This document shows, piece after piece, positions 21,744 through 30,736 of a stretch of DNA of 64,000 nt. Source of the DNA: Streptomyces tendae. GTDB taxonomy: Bacteria > Actinomycetota > Actinomycetes > Streptomycetales > Streptomycetaceae. The stretch's first letter is position 1. Every line of letters starts with the position of its first letter. A program made the position numbers and the translations under genes. The stretch lies in assembly GCF_008632955.1 (NCBI RefSeq), contig NZ_CP043959.1, positions 2,232,001-2,296,000 on the forward strand. The letters are read 5' to 3'. Below the pieces are notes generated by a model. That model ran no database searches and was not told the origin of the DNA. It worked only from the letters and a program-made list of their open reading frames with translations.

Positions 21744-22934
21744 ATGACTCTCACGCCCACGCGTGCCGTCGACGTGCGCGTGCGTCGGCTGACGACCACG
21801 CTGTACGGCTATTCGTTCCTCGAAGAATGCGTTCTGCTGTACCCGGTGTACGCGCTGCTGTTCAGCGACGCCGGGCTGTCCGTGTGGCAGATCTCGTCCC
21901 TGTTCGCCCTGTGGTCCGTCACCGCCGTGGTGCTGGAGGTTCCGTCCGGGGCGTGGGCCGACGCGGTGTCACGGCGGCTGTTGCTGGTCGTCGGCCCGCT
22001 GCTGACGGGCGCCGGGTTCGCGCTGTGGATCCTCGTGCCGTCGTACGCCGCCTTCGCGGCGGGGTTCGTGCTGTGGGGGATCGGTGGGGCGCTGTGCTCC
22101 GGTGCCTTGGAGGCTCTCGTCTACGACGAGCTGGAGCGGGGCGGAGCCTCCGACCGGTACGCGCGTGTGCTGGGGCGGGCGCGGGCGGCCGGGCTGGTCG
22201 CCGTGATGGCGGCGATGGGGCTGGCCGGGCCTGTGCTGGCGTGGGGCGGCCATGCGGCCGTGGGGGCGGCGAGTGTGCTGGTGTGCCTGTTGACCTCGGT
22301 GACCGCGCTGAGGTTTCCCGAGCACCGGGTGGCGCAGGCCGAGGAGCGTCGGAGCTGGGGCGTCGCTCTGCGGGCCGGCCTGGGGGAGGCTCGGCGTGAC
22401 CGGTCCGTGCGGGGCGCGTTGCTGCTGGTGCCGGCGGTGGCGGCGGTGTGGGGAGCGCTGGACGAGTACACGCCGTTGCTGGTGCGCGAGGCGGGGGTCG
22501 CCGATGTGGCCGTGCCGTGGGTGCTGCTGGTGATCTGGGGCGGCGCCACGGCCGGAAGCCTGCTGGCGGGGGAGGGCGAGCGGTTCGGCACGGGCGGCCT
22601 CGCTCTGCTGCTGGGCGGGGGAGGCGTCGCCCTGGCGGTGGGCGCCGTCGCGGGGACGGTGGCGGGACTGCTGCTGGTCGCGGTGGCGTTCGGTGCGTTC
22701 CAGGCGGCGACCGTGCTGGCGGAGGCGCGCCTGCAGCACCGGATCGAGTCGACGGGGCGGGCGACGCTGACGTCGGTGGCGGGACTGGGCACGGAGGTCG
22801 TGACGCTGACGGTGTTCGCGGGGTACGCGCTGATCGCGTCGGGCCACGGGCATGGTGCGGCGTTCGCGGTGTCGGCGGTGCCGTACGTGCTGGTGGCGGT
22901 GGGTCTGGCCGTGGTGTCGCGGAGGGGCGGGTAG
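21744..22934 (+). CDS. MFS transporter
   Basis: 396 residues from ATG 21744, behind GGGAAGG at good spacing. About twelve membrane helices; the loop after helix 2-3 has EVPSGAWADAVSRRLLLV, a degenerate form of the MFS motif A (G-x-x-x-D-R). Substrate unknown; an exporter is more likely than an importer given the isolated setting. It is followed by 218 bp without a gene. Confidence 0.85.
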   Translation: MTLTPTRAVDVRVRRLTTTLYGYSFLEECVLLYPVYALLFSDAGLSVWQISSLFALWSVTAVVLEVPSGAWADAVSRRLLLVVGPLLTGAGFALWILVPSYAAFAAGFVLWGIGGALCSGALEALVYDELERGGASDRYARVLGRARAAGLVAVMAAMGLAGPVLAWGGHAAVGAASVLVCLLTSVTALRFPEHRVAQAEERRSWGVALRAGLGEARRDRSVRGALLLVPAVAAVWGALDEYTPLLVREAGVADVAVPWVLLVIWGGATAGSLLAGEGERFGTGGLALLLGGGGVALAVGAVAGTVAGLLLVAVAFGAFQAATVLAEARLQHRIESTGRATLTSVAGLGTEVVTLTVFAGYALIASGHGHGAAFAVSAVPYVLVAVGLAVVSRRGG

Positions 22935-23152
22935 GGGCTGAGGTGTGACGCCTGCGGCGCAGGGCACTGTCCGGTGGGGTTGCTGTAGCGCCCACGGTGG
23001 GGTGGTGGTGCGGGGTCGCGGCGGGGGTGGTCGTCCTCGTCCGGCGCGATCGGGTCGCCAGGAGACGCACAGGGCGCGGACGCGCCGGCCGCTGCGGGCG
23101 CCCACCCCCGCCCCGCCCGCTCCTCGCCGTGGGCGGCCGCGGGCGGCTGTGG

Positions 23153-23518
23153 TCACCCGTGTGAGGACATGGTGACCGTTTCGAAGCCTTCGCGGCGTAT
23201 CCGCTCGGTGCCCCAGGCGCCGAGCGGAGCGAGGGCCTGGTTCAGTGCGCGCCCGGACGCGGTCAGGGAGTACTCCACGCGCGGCGGCACCTCGGCGTAC
23301 ACCTCCCGGTGCACCAGACCGTCCTCCTCCATCTCCCGCAGGTGCTGCGTCAGCATCTTCTCGCTCACCCCCGGCAGACCGCGGCGCAGCTCGGCGAAGC
23401 GGCGTACCCCATGGGCGTCGAGCTCCCAGAGGATCAGCCCCTTCCATTTGCCGCTCACCACGTCGAGCGCGGCGTCGATGCCGCAGATGTACGGCCCCGT
23501 CCTCGGCGCCTTCGCCAT
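23153..23518 (-). CDS. HxlR-family transcriptional regulator
   Basis: MarR-like winged-helix regulator of 121 residues. ATG 23518 is preceded by AAGGGGG. Family landmarks are ICGIDAALDVVSGKWKGLIL, RRFAELRRGLPGVSEKMLTQ and LREMEEDGLVHREVY. It is divergent from the imine-reductase-like gene, with an 84-bp intergenic region containing an inverted repeat. It probably represses that gene in response to an electrophile or small metabolite. Confidence 0.92.
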   Translation of the reverse strand: MAKAPRTGPYICGIDAALDVVSGKWKGLILWELDAHGVRRFAELRRGLPGVSEKMLTQHLREMEEDGLVHREVYAEVPPRVEYSLTASGRALNQALAPLGAWGTERIRREGFETVTMSSHG

Positions 23519-23542
23519 CACCGAACCCCCTTACGAAAAGGT

Positions 23543-23569
23543 AAGTACCGCAGAAAAAAGTCGGTACTT
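23543..23569. promoter_or_regulatory. Putative HxlR operator
   Basis: AAGTACCG-N11-CGGTACTT, an exact 8-bp inverted repeat centred in the divergent promoter region. Its GTAC cores, separated by an A-rich spacer, resemble known HxlR-family sites. Confidence 0.65.
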
Positions 23570-23602
23570 CCGAGGGTAGTGACGTTGTCGAACCATGGAG
23601 GT

Positions 23603-24514
23603 GTGAACGAACGAGAGAACAGCACCCGCAAGGACGACCGCTCCGTCACCGTGATCGGGCTCGGCCCGATGGGGCAGGCCATGACCCGAACGCTTCTCGC
23701 CGCCGGCCACCCGGTCACCGTCTGGAACCGCACCGCCGCCCGGGCCGACGGCGTCGTCGCCGACGGAGCGACGCCCGCGGCCACACCGAAGGAGGCGGTC
23801 GAGGCGAGTGACCTGGTGATCCTCAGCCTCACCGACTACCGGGCGATGTACGACATCCTCGGCGGCGCCACCGCCTCGCTCGCCGGACGGACCCTGGTCA
23901 ATCTGAGCTCCGACACTCCCGACCGCTCGCGTGAGGCGGCCGCCTGGGCGGAGGGGCACGGCGCCGCCTTCCTGACCGGAGGTGTCATGGTCCCCGCGCC
24001 GATGGTCGGCACGGAGGCGGCCTTCGTCTACTACAGCGGACGTGAACGCGTGATGGAGAGCCACCGGGCCGCGTTGGCGCTGCTGGGGGCGCCGAAGTAC
24101 CTGGGCGGGGACCCGGGTCTCGCCCAGATGATGTACCAGGCCCAGCTCGCGGTGTTCCTCACCACCCTGTCCGGGCTGATGCACGCCACCGCGATGCTGG
24201 GCTCCGCGGGGATGAAGGCCCGGGAGGCGCTGCCGGAGCTGCTCTCCTCCGCCGACTCGATCGGCGACATCCTGCGGGCCGGTGAGGAGAACGCCCCCGG
24301 CACCGCGCTCGACGCCGGCGAACATCCCGGCGATCTCAGCACGGTCACCATGATGGGCGCCACGTCCGACCACATCGTCGAGACCAGCCGGTCACTCGGT
24401 CTCGACCTCGCGCTCCCCCTGGCCGTGCAGGGGCACTACCGGCGCGCGATCGAGAACGGGCACGGAGGCGACAACTGGACCCGCATCATCGACAGCATCC
24501 GGGGCGCGCGCTGA
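23603..24514 (+). CDS. NAD(P)-binding imine reductase / 6-phosphogluconate dehydrogenase-like oxidoreductase
   Basis: 303 residues, beta-hydroxyacid dehydrogenase superfamily. The N-terminal Rossmann motif is VIGLGPMGQAMTRTLLAAGH, with WNRTAARADG next suggesting NADPH preference (Arg after the second strand). The C-terminal helical domain includes LAQMMYQAQLAVFLTTLSG, typical of bacterial imine reductases and related proteins. The lysine of classical beta-hydroxyacid dehydrogenases is not seen at the usual place. The start is probably GTG 23603. It is likely controlled by the divergent HxlR regulator. Confidence 0.82.
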   Translation: MNERENSTRKDDRSVTVIGLGPMGQAMTRTLLAAGHPVTVWNRTAARADGVVADGATPAATPKEAVEASDLVILSLTDYRAMYDILGGATASLAGRTLVNLSSDTPDRSREAAAWAEGHGAAFLTGGVMVPAPMVGTEAAFVYYSGRERVMESHRAALALLGAPKYLGGDPGLAQMMYQAQLAVFLTTLSGLMHATAMLGSAGMKAREALPELLSSADSIGDILRAGEENAPGTALDAGEHPGDLSTVTMMGATSDHIVETSRSLGLDLALPLAVQGHYRRAIENGHGGDNWTRIIDSIRGAR

Positions 24515-24520
24515 TCCGGT

Positions 24521-24578
24521 GCAACGAATCGCCGTGACCGGCCCTCCACGCGCAACGATCGGCGCACCGGTGCGCAAC
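24521..24578. promoter_or_regulatory. Three GCAACG direct repeats before the amidase gene
   Basis: GCAACG occurs at 24521, 24552 and 24573 in the 146-bp region before the amidase-flavoprotein pair. GCAACGAA also occurs in the Lrp-type array at 16532 and 16605. Possible binding sites of a regulator, perhaps of the Lrp type. Confidence 0.35.
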
Positions 24579-24660
24579 GGCTTCTTCTTGTCCGGCGCGG
24601 GCACGCGACCGTACCTTCATGGGTGACCCCCAACCCCCGCCTGCCCGGTGAGGATCACGC

Positions 24661-25449
24661 ATGCGCACCGCCCTGCTCCAGAGCTCCGGCCACCCCGGCC
24701 ACGTCGCCGAGAACCTCAAGGCTCTCGACGACGCCGCCGTCCGCGCGGCCGCGGCGGGCGCGGATCTGCTGGTGACCTCCGAGCTTTTCCTCACCGGCTA
24801 CGCCGTCGGCGACGACCTCGGCCGCCTCGCCGAGCCCGCCGACGGCGACGCGGCGGACGCGGTCGCCGCGACCGCCGCCCGCCACGGTCTCGCCGTCGCC
24901 TACGGCTACCCCGAGCGCGCCGGCGACACGGTGTACAACTCCGTCCAGCTCGTCGCCCCCGACGGCACCCGCCTCGCGAACTACCGCAAGACCCACCTCT
25001 ACGGCTGCTTCGAGCGCGACCACTTCACCCCGGGCGACCGGCCCGTCGTGCAGGCGGAGCTCGACGGCCTCACCGTCGGCCTGATGATCTGCTACGACGT
25101 CGAGTTCCCGGAGAACGTCCGCGCCCACGCGCTCGCCGGTACCGACCTGCTCCTGGTGCCCACGGCCCAGCTGCACCCGTTCCAGTTCGTCGCCGAGGCC
25201 GTGGTGCCCGTGCGGGCCTTCGAGAACCAGATGTACATCGCGTACGTCAACCGGGTCGGCCCGGAAGGCGACTTCGAGTTCGTCGGCCTGTCCACCCTGG
25301 CCGGTCCCGACGGCGTGGCCCGCGGCCGCGCGGGCCGGGGTGAGGAACTGCTCCTCGCCGACGTCGATCCGCTGTTCCTCGCCGCGTCCCGGGAGGACAA
25401 CCCGTACCTGCTGGACCGCCGTCCCGGTCTCTACGGGTCCCTCGCCTGA
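24661..25449 (+). CDS. Carbon-nitrogen hydrolase (nitrilase superfamily amidase)
   Basis: Cytosolic amidase/nitrilase-fold enzyme of 262 residues. The Glu-Lys-Cys triad is visible: Glu41 in VTSELFLTGY, Lys in NYRKTHLYG (~residue 110) and Cys in GLMICYDVEFPEN (~144). The gene lies 40 bp before a tryptophan-2-monooxygenase-like flavoprotein gene. Such oxidases turn an amino acid into an amide, so the likely job of this enzyme is to hydrolyse that amide to the acid (for example indole-3-acetamide to indoleacetate); this is inferred from context. Confidence 0.87.
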   Translation: MRTALLQSSGHPGHVAENLKALDDAAVRAAAAGADLLVTSELFLTGYAVGDDLGRLAEPADGDAADAVAATAARHGLAVAYGYPERAGDTVYNSVQLVAPDGTRLANYRKTHLYGCFERDHFTPGDRPVVQAELDGLTVGLMICYDVEFPENVRAHALAGTDLLLVPTAQLHPFQFVAEAVVPVRAFENQMYIAYVNRVGPEGDFEFVGLSTLAGPDGVARGRAGRGEELLLADVDPLFLAASREDNPYLLDRRPGLYGSLA

Positions 25450-25489
25450 CATCGTCCCGAGTTCCACCCCCGCAAGGAGTCCGTACCCC

Positions 25490-27187
25490 ATGACGTCCAC
25501 GGTGCCCAACGCCGTCGAGCACGCCGACGAGCAGCAGCCGCCGATCACCATGTTCGGCCCGGACTTCCCGTACGCGTACGACGACTTCCTGGCCCACCCC
25601 GCGGGCATCGGCCAGGTCCCGGCGACCGAGCACGGCACCGAGGTCGCGGTGATCGGCGGCGGTCTGTCCGGCATCGTCGCCGCGTACGAGCTGATGAAGA
25701 TGGGCCTGAAGCCGGTCGTGTACGAGGCCGACCGGATCGGCGGGCGGCTGCGCACCGTCGGCTTCGAGGGGTGCGACGAGTCGCTGACCGCCGAGATGGG
25801 CGCGATGCGCTTCCCGCCGTCCTCCACGGCGTTGCAGCACTACATCGACCTGGTGGGACTGGAGACCCGGCCCTTCCCCAACCCGCTGTCGGAGGCCACC
25901 CCTTCGACGGTCGTGGACCTCAAGGGGGAGTCGCACTACGCGGAGACCATGGCGGACCTGCCGCAGGTCTACCGGGACGTGGCCGACGCCTGGGCGCGGT
26001 GCCTGGAGGAGGGTGCCGACTTCTCCGACATGAACCGGGCCCTGCGCGAGCGGGACGTGCCGCGCATCCGGGAGATCTGGTCGCGGCTGGTGGAGAAGCT
26101 CGACAACCAGACGTTCTACGGGTTCCTGTGTGAGTCCGAGGCGTTCAGGTCCTTCCGGCACCGGGAGATCTTCGGGCAGGTCGGGTTCGGCACCGGGGGG
26201 TGGGACACCGACTTCCCGAACTCCATCCTGGAGATTCTCCGGGTCGTCTACACCGAGGCCGACGACCATCACCGTGGGATCGTCGGGGGGTCGCAGCAGC
26301 TGCCGCTCAGGCTGTGGGAGCGGGAGGCGCAGAAGATCGTCCACTGGCCCTACGGCACCTCGCTGAAGTCCCTGCACGTGGACGGGGAGCCGCGGCCCGC
26401 CGTCACGCGGCTCGGACGGACCGCCGGCAACCGGATCACCGTGACCGACGCGCGCGGTGACATCCGTACGTACCGGGCCGCCGTCTTCACCGCGCAGTCG
26501 TGGATGCTGCTCTCGAAGATCGACTGTGACGACTCGCTCTTCCCGATCGACCACTGGACCGCCATCGAGCGCACCCACTACATGGAGAGCTCCAAGCTGT
26601 TCGTGCCCGTGGACCGCCCGTTCTGGCTGGACAAGGACGAGGACACCGGGCGGGACGTCATGTCGATGACGCTCACCGACCGGATGACCCGCGGCACCTA
26701 TCTGCTGGACAACGGCCCGGACAAGCCGGCGGTCATGTGCCTGTCGTACACCTGGTGCGACGACAGCCTGAAGTGGCTTCCGCTGTCCGCCAACGAGCGG
26801 ATGGAGGTCATGCTGAAGTCGCTCGGCGAGATCTATCCCAAGGTCGACATCCGCAAGCACGTCATCGGCAACCCGGTGACCGTCTCCTGGGAGAACGAGC
26901 CCTACTTCATGGGCGCGTTCAAGGCGAACCTGCCGGGCCACTACCGCTACCAGCGGCGGCTGTTCACCCACTTCATGCAGGACCGGCTGCCGGAGGACAA
27001 GCGGGGCCTGTTCCTCGCCGGTGACGACATCTCCTGGACGGCGGGCTGGGCCGAGGGCGCCGTGCAGACCGCGCTCAACGCGGTCTGGGGAGTGATGCAC
27101 CACCTCGGGGGTGCGACGGACGCGACCAACCCGGGCCCGGGCGACCTGTACGACGAGATCGCGCCGGTCGAACTCCCGGAGGACTGA
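25490..27187 (+). CDS. FAD-dependent amine oxidase, tryptophan/phenylalanine 2-monooxygenase-like
   Basis: Flavoprotein of 565 residues. The FAD-binding Rossmann motif is VAVIGGGLSGIVAAYELMKM near residue 45, followed by YEADRIGGRLRT and AEMGAMRFPPS. A C-terminal flavin-contact segment reads FLAGDDISWTAGWAEGAVQT. The middle stretch HREIFGQVGFGTGGWDTDF resembles tryptophan 2-monooxygenases (IaaM). Family enzymes convert L-Trp or L-Phe to the acetamide or oxidise amino acids. AAGGAG lies upstream of ATG 25490. Pairing with the amidase suggests a two-step amino acid to arylacetate route. Substrate is unproven. Confidence 0.85.
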   Translation: MTSTVPNAVEHADEQQPPITMFGPDFPYAYDDFLAHPAGIGQVPATEHGTEVAVIGGGLSGIVAAYELMKMGLKPVVYEADRIGGRLRTVGFEGCDESLTAEMGAMRFPPSSTALQHYIDLVGLETRPFPNPLSEATPSTVVDLKGESHYAETMADLPQVYRDVADAWARCLEEGADFSDMNRALRERDVPRIREIWSRLVEKLDNQTFYGFLCESEAFRSFRHREIFGQVGFGTGGWDTDFPNSILEILRVVYTEADDHHRGIVGGSQQLPLRLWEREAQKIVHWPYGTSLKSLHVDGEPRPAVTRLGRTAGNRITVTDARGDIRTYRAAVFTAQSWMLLSKIDCDDSLFPIDHWTAIERTHYMESSKLFVPVDRPFWLDKDEDTGRDVMSMTLTDRMTRGTYLLDNGPDKPAVMCLSYTWCDDSLKWLPLSANERMEVMLKSLGEIYPKVDIRKHVIGNPVTVSWENEPYFMGAFKANLPGHYRYQRRLFTHFMQDRLPEDKRGLFLAGDDISWTAGWAEGAVQTALNAVWGVMHHLGGATDATNPGPGDLYDEIAPVELPED

Positions 27188-27189
27188 GG

Positions 27190-27876
27190 TCAGTCCGGCA
27201 GCGGGGTGAGCAGCATGCGGCCCGCGAAACCCACCGCGGTGTCGAGCCGCTCGGTGAACTCCGCCGCCACGTCGGGCAGCCGGCGCAGCGCCCACAGGGC
27301 GCGCGCCGCCGTCCAGGCCGCGTCCCGGGCGCGCTCCAGGCTCCAGGCGCCGAGGAGATGGGTCAGCGGATCGGCGATCCGCAGCAGCTCGGGGCCCGGG
27401 ACCAACTCCTCGCGGATGCGCTCCTCCAGCGACAGGAGCAGTTCGCCCACTGCCTCGAACTCGTCCTCCAGATCGGCCGGTTCGCAGCCGAGCGTACGGC
27501 AGGTGTCCACGACCGCCAGCGCGAGGTCGTGGCCGATGTGCGCGTTGATGCCCGCCAGCGCGAACTGCACCGGACGTACCTCCGGGTGGCGGCGGAACTG
27601 GAACAGCGGACGCCAGCAGGCGGGCGTACGGCGTCCCTCCGCCGCCGCGTCCACGGCGGCCAGGTAGCGTTCGGCGAACCGCACGTCCAGCGCGATCACC
27701 GCCCGGGTGTCGGGGAACAGCCCGGCGTCGACGCGCCGGTCCACGGCCCGCGTCACGGCGAGGTAGACGCGGTTGAAGACCGCGACCCCGTCCCGCGCGG
27801 ACAGGGCCGCGTCGAGGGCGCGCATACGGGCGACGACCCCGTCGACCGGGGTGAGGACTTGTTCGCATTGCGCCAT
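27190..27876 (-). CDS. DUF5995 family protein
   Basis: 228 residues, mostly helical. Recognisable features are FNRVYLAVTRAVDRRV, VRFAERYLAAVDAA, WRPLFQFRRHPEVRPVQFAL and AGINAHIGHDLALAVVDTCR; the NAHIGHDL motif, with conserved Asn, His and Asp, is typical of the DUF5995 group. No function is known to me. The gene converges with the flavoprotein gene, ending 2 bp away, and is divergent from the GH6 gene. Confidence 0.8.
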   Translation of the reverse strand: MAQCEQVLTPVDGVVARMRALDAALSARDGVAVFNRVYLAVTRAVDRRVDAGLFPDTRAVIALDVRFAERYLAAVDAAAEGRRTPACWRPLFQFRRHPEVRPVQFALAGINAHIGHDLALAVVDTCRTLGCEPADLEDEFEAVGELLLSLEERIREELVPGPELLRIADPLTHLLGAWSLERARDAAWTAARALWALRRLPDVAAEFTERLDTAVGFAGRMLLTPLPD

Positions 27877-27973
27877 GAGCGCAGAGTCGCACCTTTAGGG
27901 TGGCGTCAGTGGCGGCGGGCCCGGCGCTTCCCCGGAACGGGGAACGCGACCGCCGTGGGGAGGGAAGCAAGAG

Positions 27974-29164
27974 GTGGCAGGCTCGCGTGCCCGGAGACGG
28001 TCCGAGCGCCGTGCGGAGCGCAGGCGCGCCGCACGGCGCACCACGATGCTCGCGGCGGCCTCCGTCGTCGTCGTGGTCGGCACCGTCTCCGGGGTGATCT
28101 CGGCGGCCGGGGACGGACGGGGCACCGACGAGGCCCGCCCCGACACGTCGGCGTCGCCGCGCCCGGTGCCGCTGCCCGCCGAGCCCTCGGCGTCCCCCTC
28201 GCCCACGGTGTCCGCCTCGCCGTCGGCCCGTCCCCGGCGCACGAGTGCGTCCCCTTCGCCGACCGCGCGTGCGAAGAAGAAGCAGCGGACGGCTCCCGTC
28301 TCCACGGCGCTCTACCGGCACCCCGCGTCACGGGTCCTGGACTGGGTGCGTGCGCACCCCGGCGACCCGCGCCGTCCGGTGATCGAGTCCCGGATAGCCG
28401 ACCGGCCCGCGGCCGTCTGGTTCGCGGACTGGTCGCCGGACACGGTCACGGCCCGGGTGAAGGCGGTGACGTCCGGGGGCGCCGCGCAGGGCCGGGTGCC
28501 CGTCGTGGTGGCGTACGCGATCCCCGACCGGGACTGCGGCGGCCACTCCGAGGGCGGCGCCCCGAGCCTGGTCGCCTACGACGACTGGATCGACCGGTTC
28601 GCCGCCGGGCTCGGCGGCGGAGAGGTCGTGGTGATCCTGGAGCCGGACTCCGTCGCCCAGGCCGACTGCCTGTCCGCACGGCAGCGGGCGGACCGCTTCG
28701 CCTCGCTGGCCCGCGCCGGGCGGGTGATCAAGGAGGCCGGCCCCCGGGCCCGGGTCTACTTCGACGCGGGGCACTCCGGCTGGCACACGCCCGCCAAGCA
28801 GGCGGACCTGCTGCGGCAGGCGGGAGCCGCCTCGTCCGCGTCCTCGGACGGAATCTTCAGCAACGTCTCCAACTTCCACGGCACCGCCGGCGAGATCGCC
28901 TACGACCGCGCCGTGCTGGACGCCCTGGGCGGGCCGTCGGGACTCGGCGCGGTGATCGACACCAGCCGCAACGGCAACGGCGCCCCGGCCGACGGCGAGT
29001 GGTGCGATCCCGCGGGCCGCAAACTGGGCCGGGCCCCGACGCTCAGCACCGGCGAGGCCCGGATCGACGCCTACCTGTGGGTGAAGCTCCCCGGCGAGTC
29101 GGACGGCTGCCAGGGCGAGCCGGGAAGCTTCAGTCCGTCGTACGCCTACGACTTGGCCCGCTGA
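27974..29164 (+). CDS. Glycoside hydrolase family 6 (cellulase-type) protein, membrane-anchored or secreted
   Basis: 396 residues. A very basic N-terminus (RARRRSERRAERRRAARR) precedes a hydrophobic helix (MLAAASVVVVVGTVSGVIS), then a Ser/Pro linker (~50-100), then a GH6 domain. GH6 motifs are VVAYAIPDRDCGGHSEGG (catalytic acid region), VVILEPDSVAQADC, YFDAGHSGWH, IDTSRNGNG and AYLWVKLPGESDG. It probably hydrolyses a beta-1,4-glucan outside the cell. GTG 27974 follows a purine-rich GGGAGGGAAG. Its last 19 bp overlap the convergent permease gene. Confidence 0.88.
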   Translation: MAGSRARRRSERRAERRRAARRTTMLAAASVVVVVGTVSGVISAAGDGRGTDEARPDTSASPRPVPLPAEPSASPSPTVSASPSARPRRTSASPSPTARAKKKQRTAPVSTALYRHPASRVLDWVRAHPGDPRRPVIESRIADRPAAVWFADWSPDTVTARVKAVTSGGAAQGRVPVVVAYAIPDRDCGGHSEGGAPSLVAYDDWIDRFAAGLGGGEVVVILEPDSVAQADCLSARQRADRFASLARAGRVIKEAGPRARVYFDAGHSGWHTPAKQADLLRQAGAASSASSDGIFSNVSNFHGTAGEIAYDRAVLDALGGPSGLGAVIDTSRNGNGAPADGEWCDPAGRKLGRAPTLSTGEARIDAYLWVKLPGESDGCQGEPGSFSPSYAYDLAR

Positions 29165-30549
29165 CCGTCCTCCGTGCCGCCCCTGTCGTAGGAGGACACG
29201 CCCTCGTCGAGCAGCGGCTGCTGGGTCTTGAGGTGGGCGGGCGCGAAGGCGCGCAGCGCGTGGTAGCCGGTGATGACGACCAGCGTGCCCAGCGCGATGC
29301 CGCTCAGCGAGAAGGTGTCGGTGAACTCCATCGACACGTTGCCGACGCCGATGATGATGCCCGCCGCGGCCGGTACGAGGTTCAGCGGATTGCGCAGGTC
29401 CACCTTGGCGTTGAGCCAGATCTGGGCGCCGAGCAGACCGATCATGCCGTACAGGATGACGGTGATGCCGCCCAGCACTCCGCCGGGGACGGCCGCCACG
29501 ACCGCGCCGAACTTGGGGCACAGGCCGAACAGCAGGGCGAAGCCGGCGGCGGCCCAGTAGGCGGCGGTGGAGTAGACGCGGGTCGCGGCCATCACACCGA
29601 TGTTCTCCGAGTAGGTCGTGTTGGGCGGGCCGCCGACCGCGGTGGACAGCATGGAGCCGACGCCGTCGGCGGAGATGGCCGTGCCGAGCTTGTCGTCCAG
29701 GTTGTCGCCGGTCATCTCGCCGACCGCCTTGACGTGCCCCGCGTTCTCCGCGATCAGCGCGATCACCACGGGCAGGGCGACCAGGATCGCCGACCACTCG
29801 AAGGACGGCCCGTGGAAGTCGGGCAGGCCGATCCAGTCCGCACGGCCCACGCCCGAAAGGTCCAGCCGCCAGTGGTCGGTGACCTTGCCGCTCGCGTCCG
29901 CCGAGTGGATCCGCCCGAACACCCGGTCCAGGGCCCAGGACAGGACGTAGCCGAAGACCAGCCCGAGGAAGATCGCGATGCGGGACCAGAAGCCCCGCAG
30001 GCAGACCACGGCCAGGCCGGTGAACAGCATCACGAACAGCGCGGTCCACTGGTCCTGCGGCCAGTACGTCGAGGCGGTCACCGGTGCCAGGTTGAAGCCG
30101 ATCAGCATGACCACCGCGCCGGTCACCACGGGCGGCATCGTCGCGTGGATGATCCGCGCGCCGAAATGCCGTACCGCGAGGCCCACCAGGAACAGCGCGG
30201 CCCCCACCACGAGGACCGCGCCCGTGACCGTGGCGCTGGAGCCGCCGTCGGCCCGGATGACAGCGGCGACGCCGACGAAGGAGAGCGAGCAGCCCAGGTA
30301 GCTGGGGACCCGGCCACGGGTGGCGAGCAGGAAGATGACGGTCGCGACGCCCGACATCATGATCGCCAGGTTGGGATCCAGGCCCATGAGCACGGGCGCC
30401 ACGAACGACGCGCCGAACATCGCGACCACGTGCTGGGCGCCCAGGCCCGCGGTGCGGGGCCAGGAGAGCCGCTCGTCGGGGCGGACCACCGCTCCGGGCG
30501 CCGGTGTGCGTCCGTCACCGTGCAGTTTCCAGCGGACGCCGAGATCCAT
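29146..30549 (-). CDS. Uracil/xanthine permease (NCS2 family)
   Basis: Membrane nucleobase:proton symporter of 467 residues. The start at 30549 gives MDLGVRWKLHGDGRTPAPGA. About fourteen hydrophobic segments are present, with the NCS2 signature AENAGHVKAVGEMTGDNLDD (catalytic Glu) near residue 265 and the second motif GGPPNTTYSENIGVMAATRV. The sequence is closest to uracil permeases (UraA type) among those I know. Its 3' end overlaps the GH6 gene by 19 bp. Confidence 0.92.
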   Translation of the reverse strand: MDLGVRWKLHGDGRTPAPGAVVRPDERLSWPRTAGLGAQHVVAMFGASFVAPVLMGLDPNLAIMMSGVATVIFLLATRGRVPSYLGCSLSFVGVAAVIRADGGSSATVTGAVLVVGAALFLVGLAVRHFGARIIHATMPPVVTGAVVMLIGFNLAPVTASTYWPQDQWTALFVMLFTGLAVVCLRGFWSRIAIFLGLVFGYVLSWALDRVFGRIHSADASGKVTDHWRLDLSGVGRADWIGLPDFHGPSFEWSAILVALPVVIALIAENAGHVKAVGEMTGDNLDDKLGTAISADGVGSMLSTAVGGPPNTTYSENIGVMAATRVYSTAAYWAAAGFALLFGLCPKFGAVVAAVPGGVLGGITVILYGMIGLLGAQIWLNAKVDLRNPLNLVPAAAGIIIGVGNVSMEFTDTFSLSGIALGTLVVITGYHALRAFAPAHLKTQQPLLDEGVSSYDRGGTEDGQRAKS

Positions 30550-30736
30550 GGGGTGTCGCTTTCGTTCGTGAGGCCAGCGTGTCCGGACCATTGTGAGGCC
30601 AGGACGGGGGTGGTTCGCACAGGTGGACGGGCACACAGGCGCCTCTGAGCGTCCGCTTAGGGTGCCGCTTAGGATGAGGACACGCCGTTGTTCGATGTAG
30701 ACGGCACCCATCCCGTACGTTCCAGGAGCACCCCAC

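Noticed and set aside
22945..23175. Small plus-strand gene between the MFS and HxlR genes
   Set aside because: Arg/Pro-rich translation without start signal; looks like intergenic GC-rich DNA.
25247..28321. 1024-residue minus-strand open frame across the flavoprotein
   Set aside because: Antisense shadow of the flavoprotein and DUF5995 genes with no recognisable motif.
27358..30648. 1096-residue plus-strand open frame
   Set aside because: Runs antisense to the permease and DUF5995 genes and out of frame with the GH6 gene; composition is Arg/Gly-rich nonsense.
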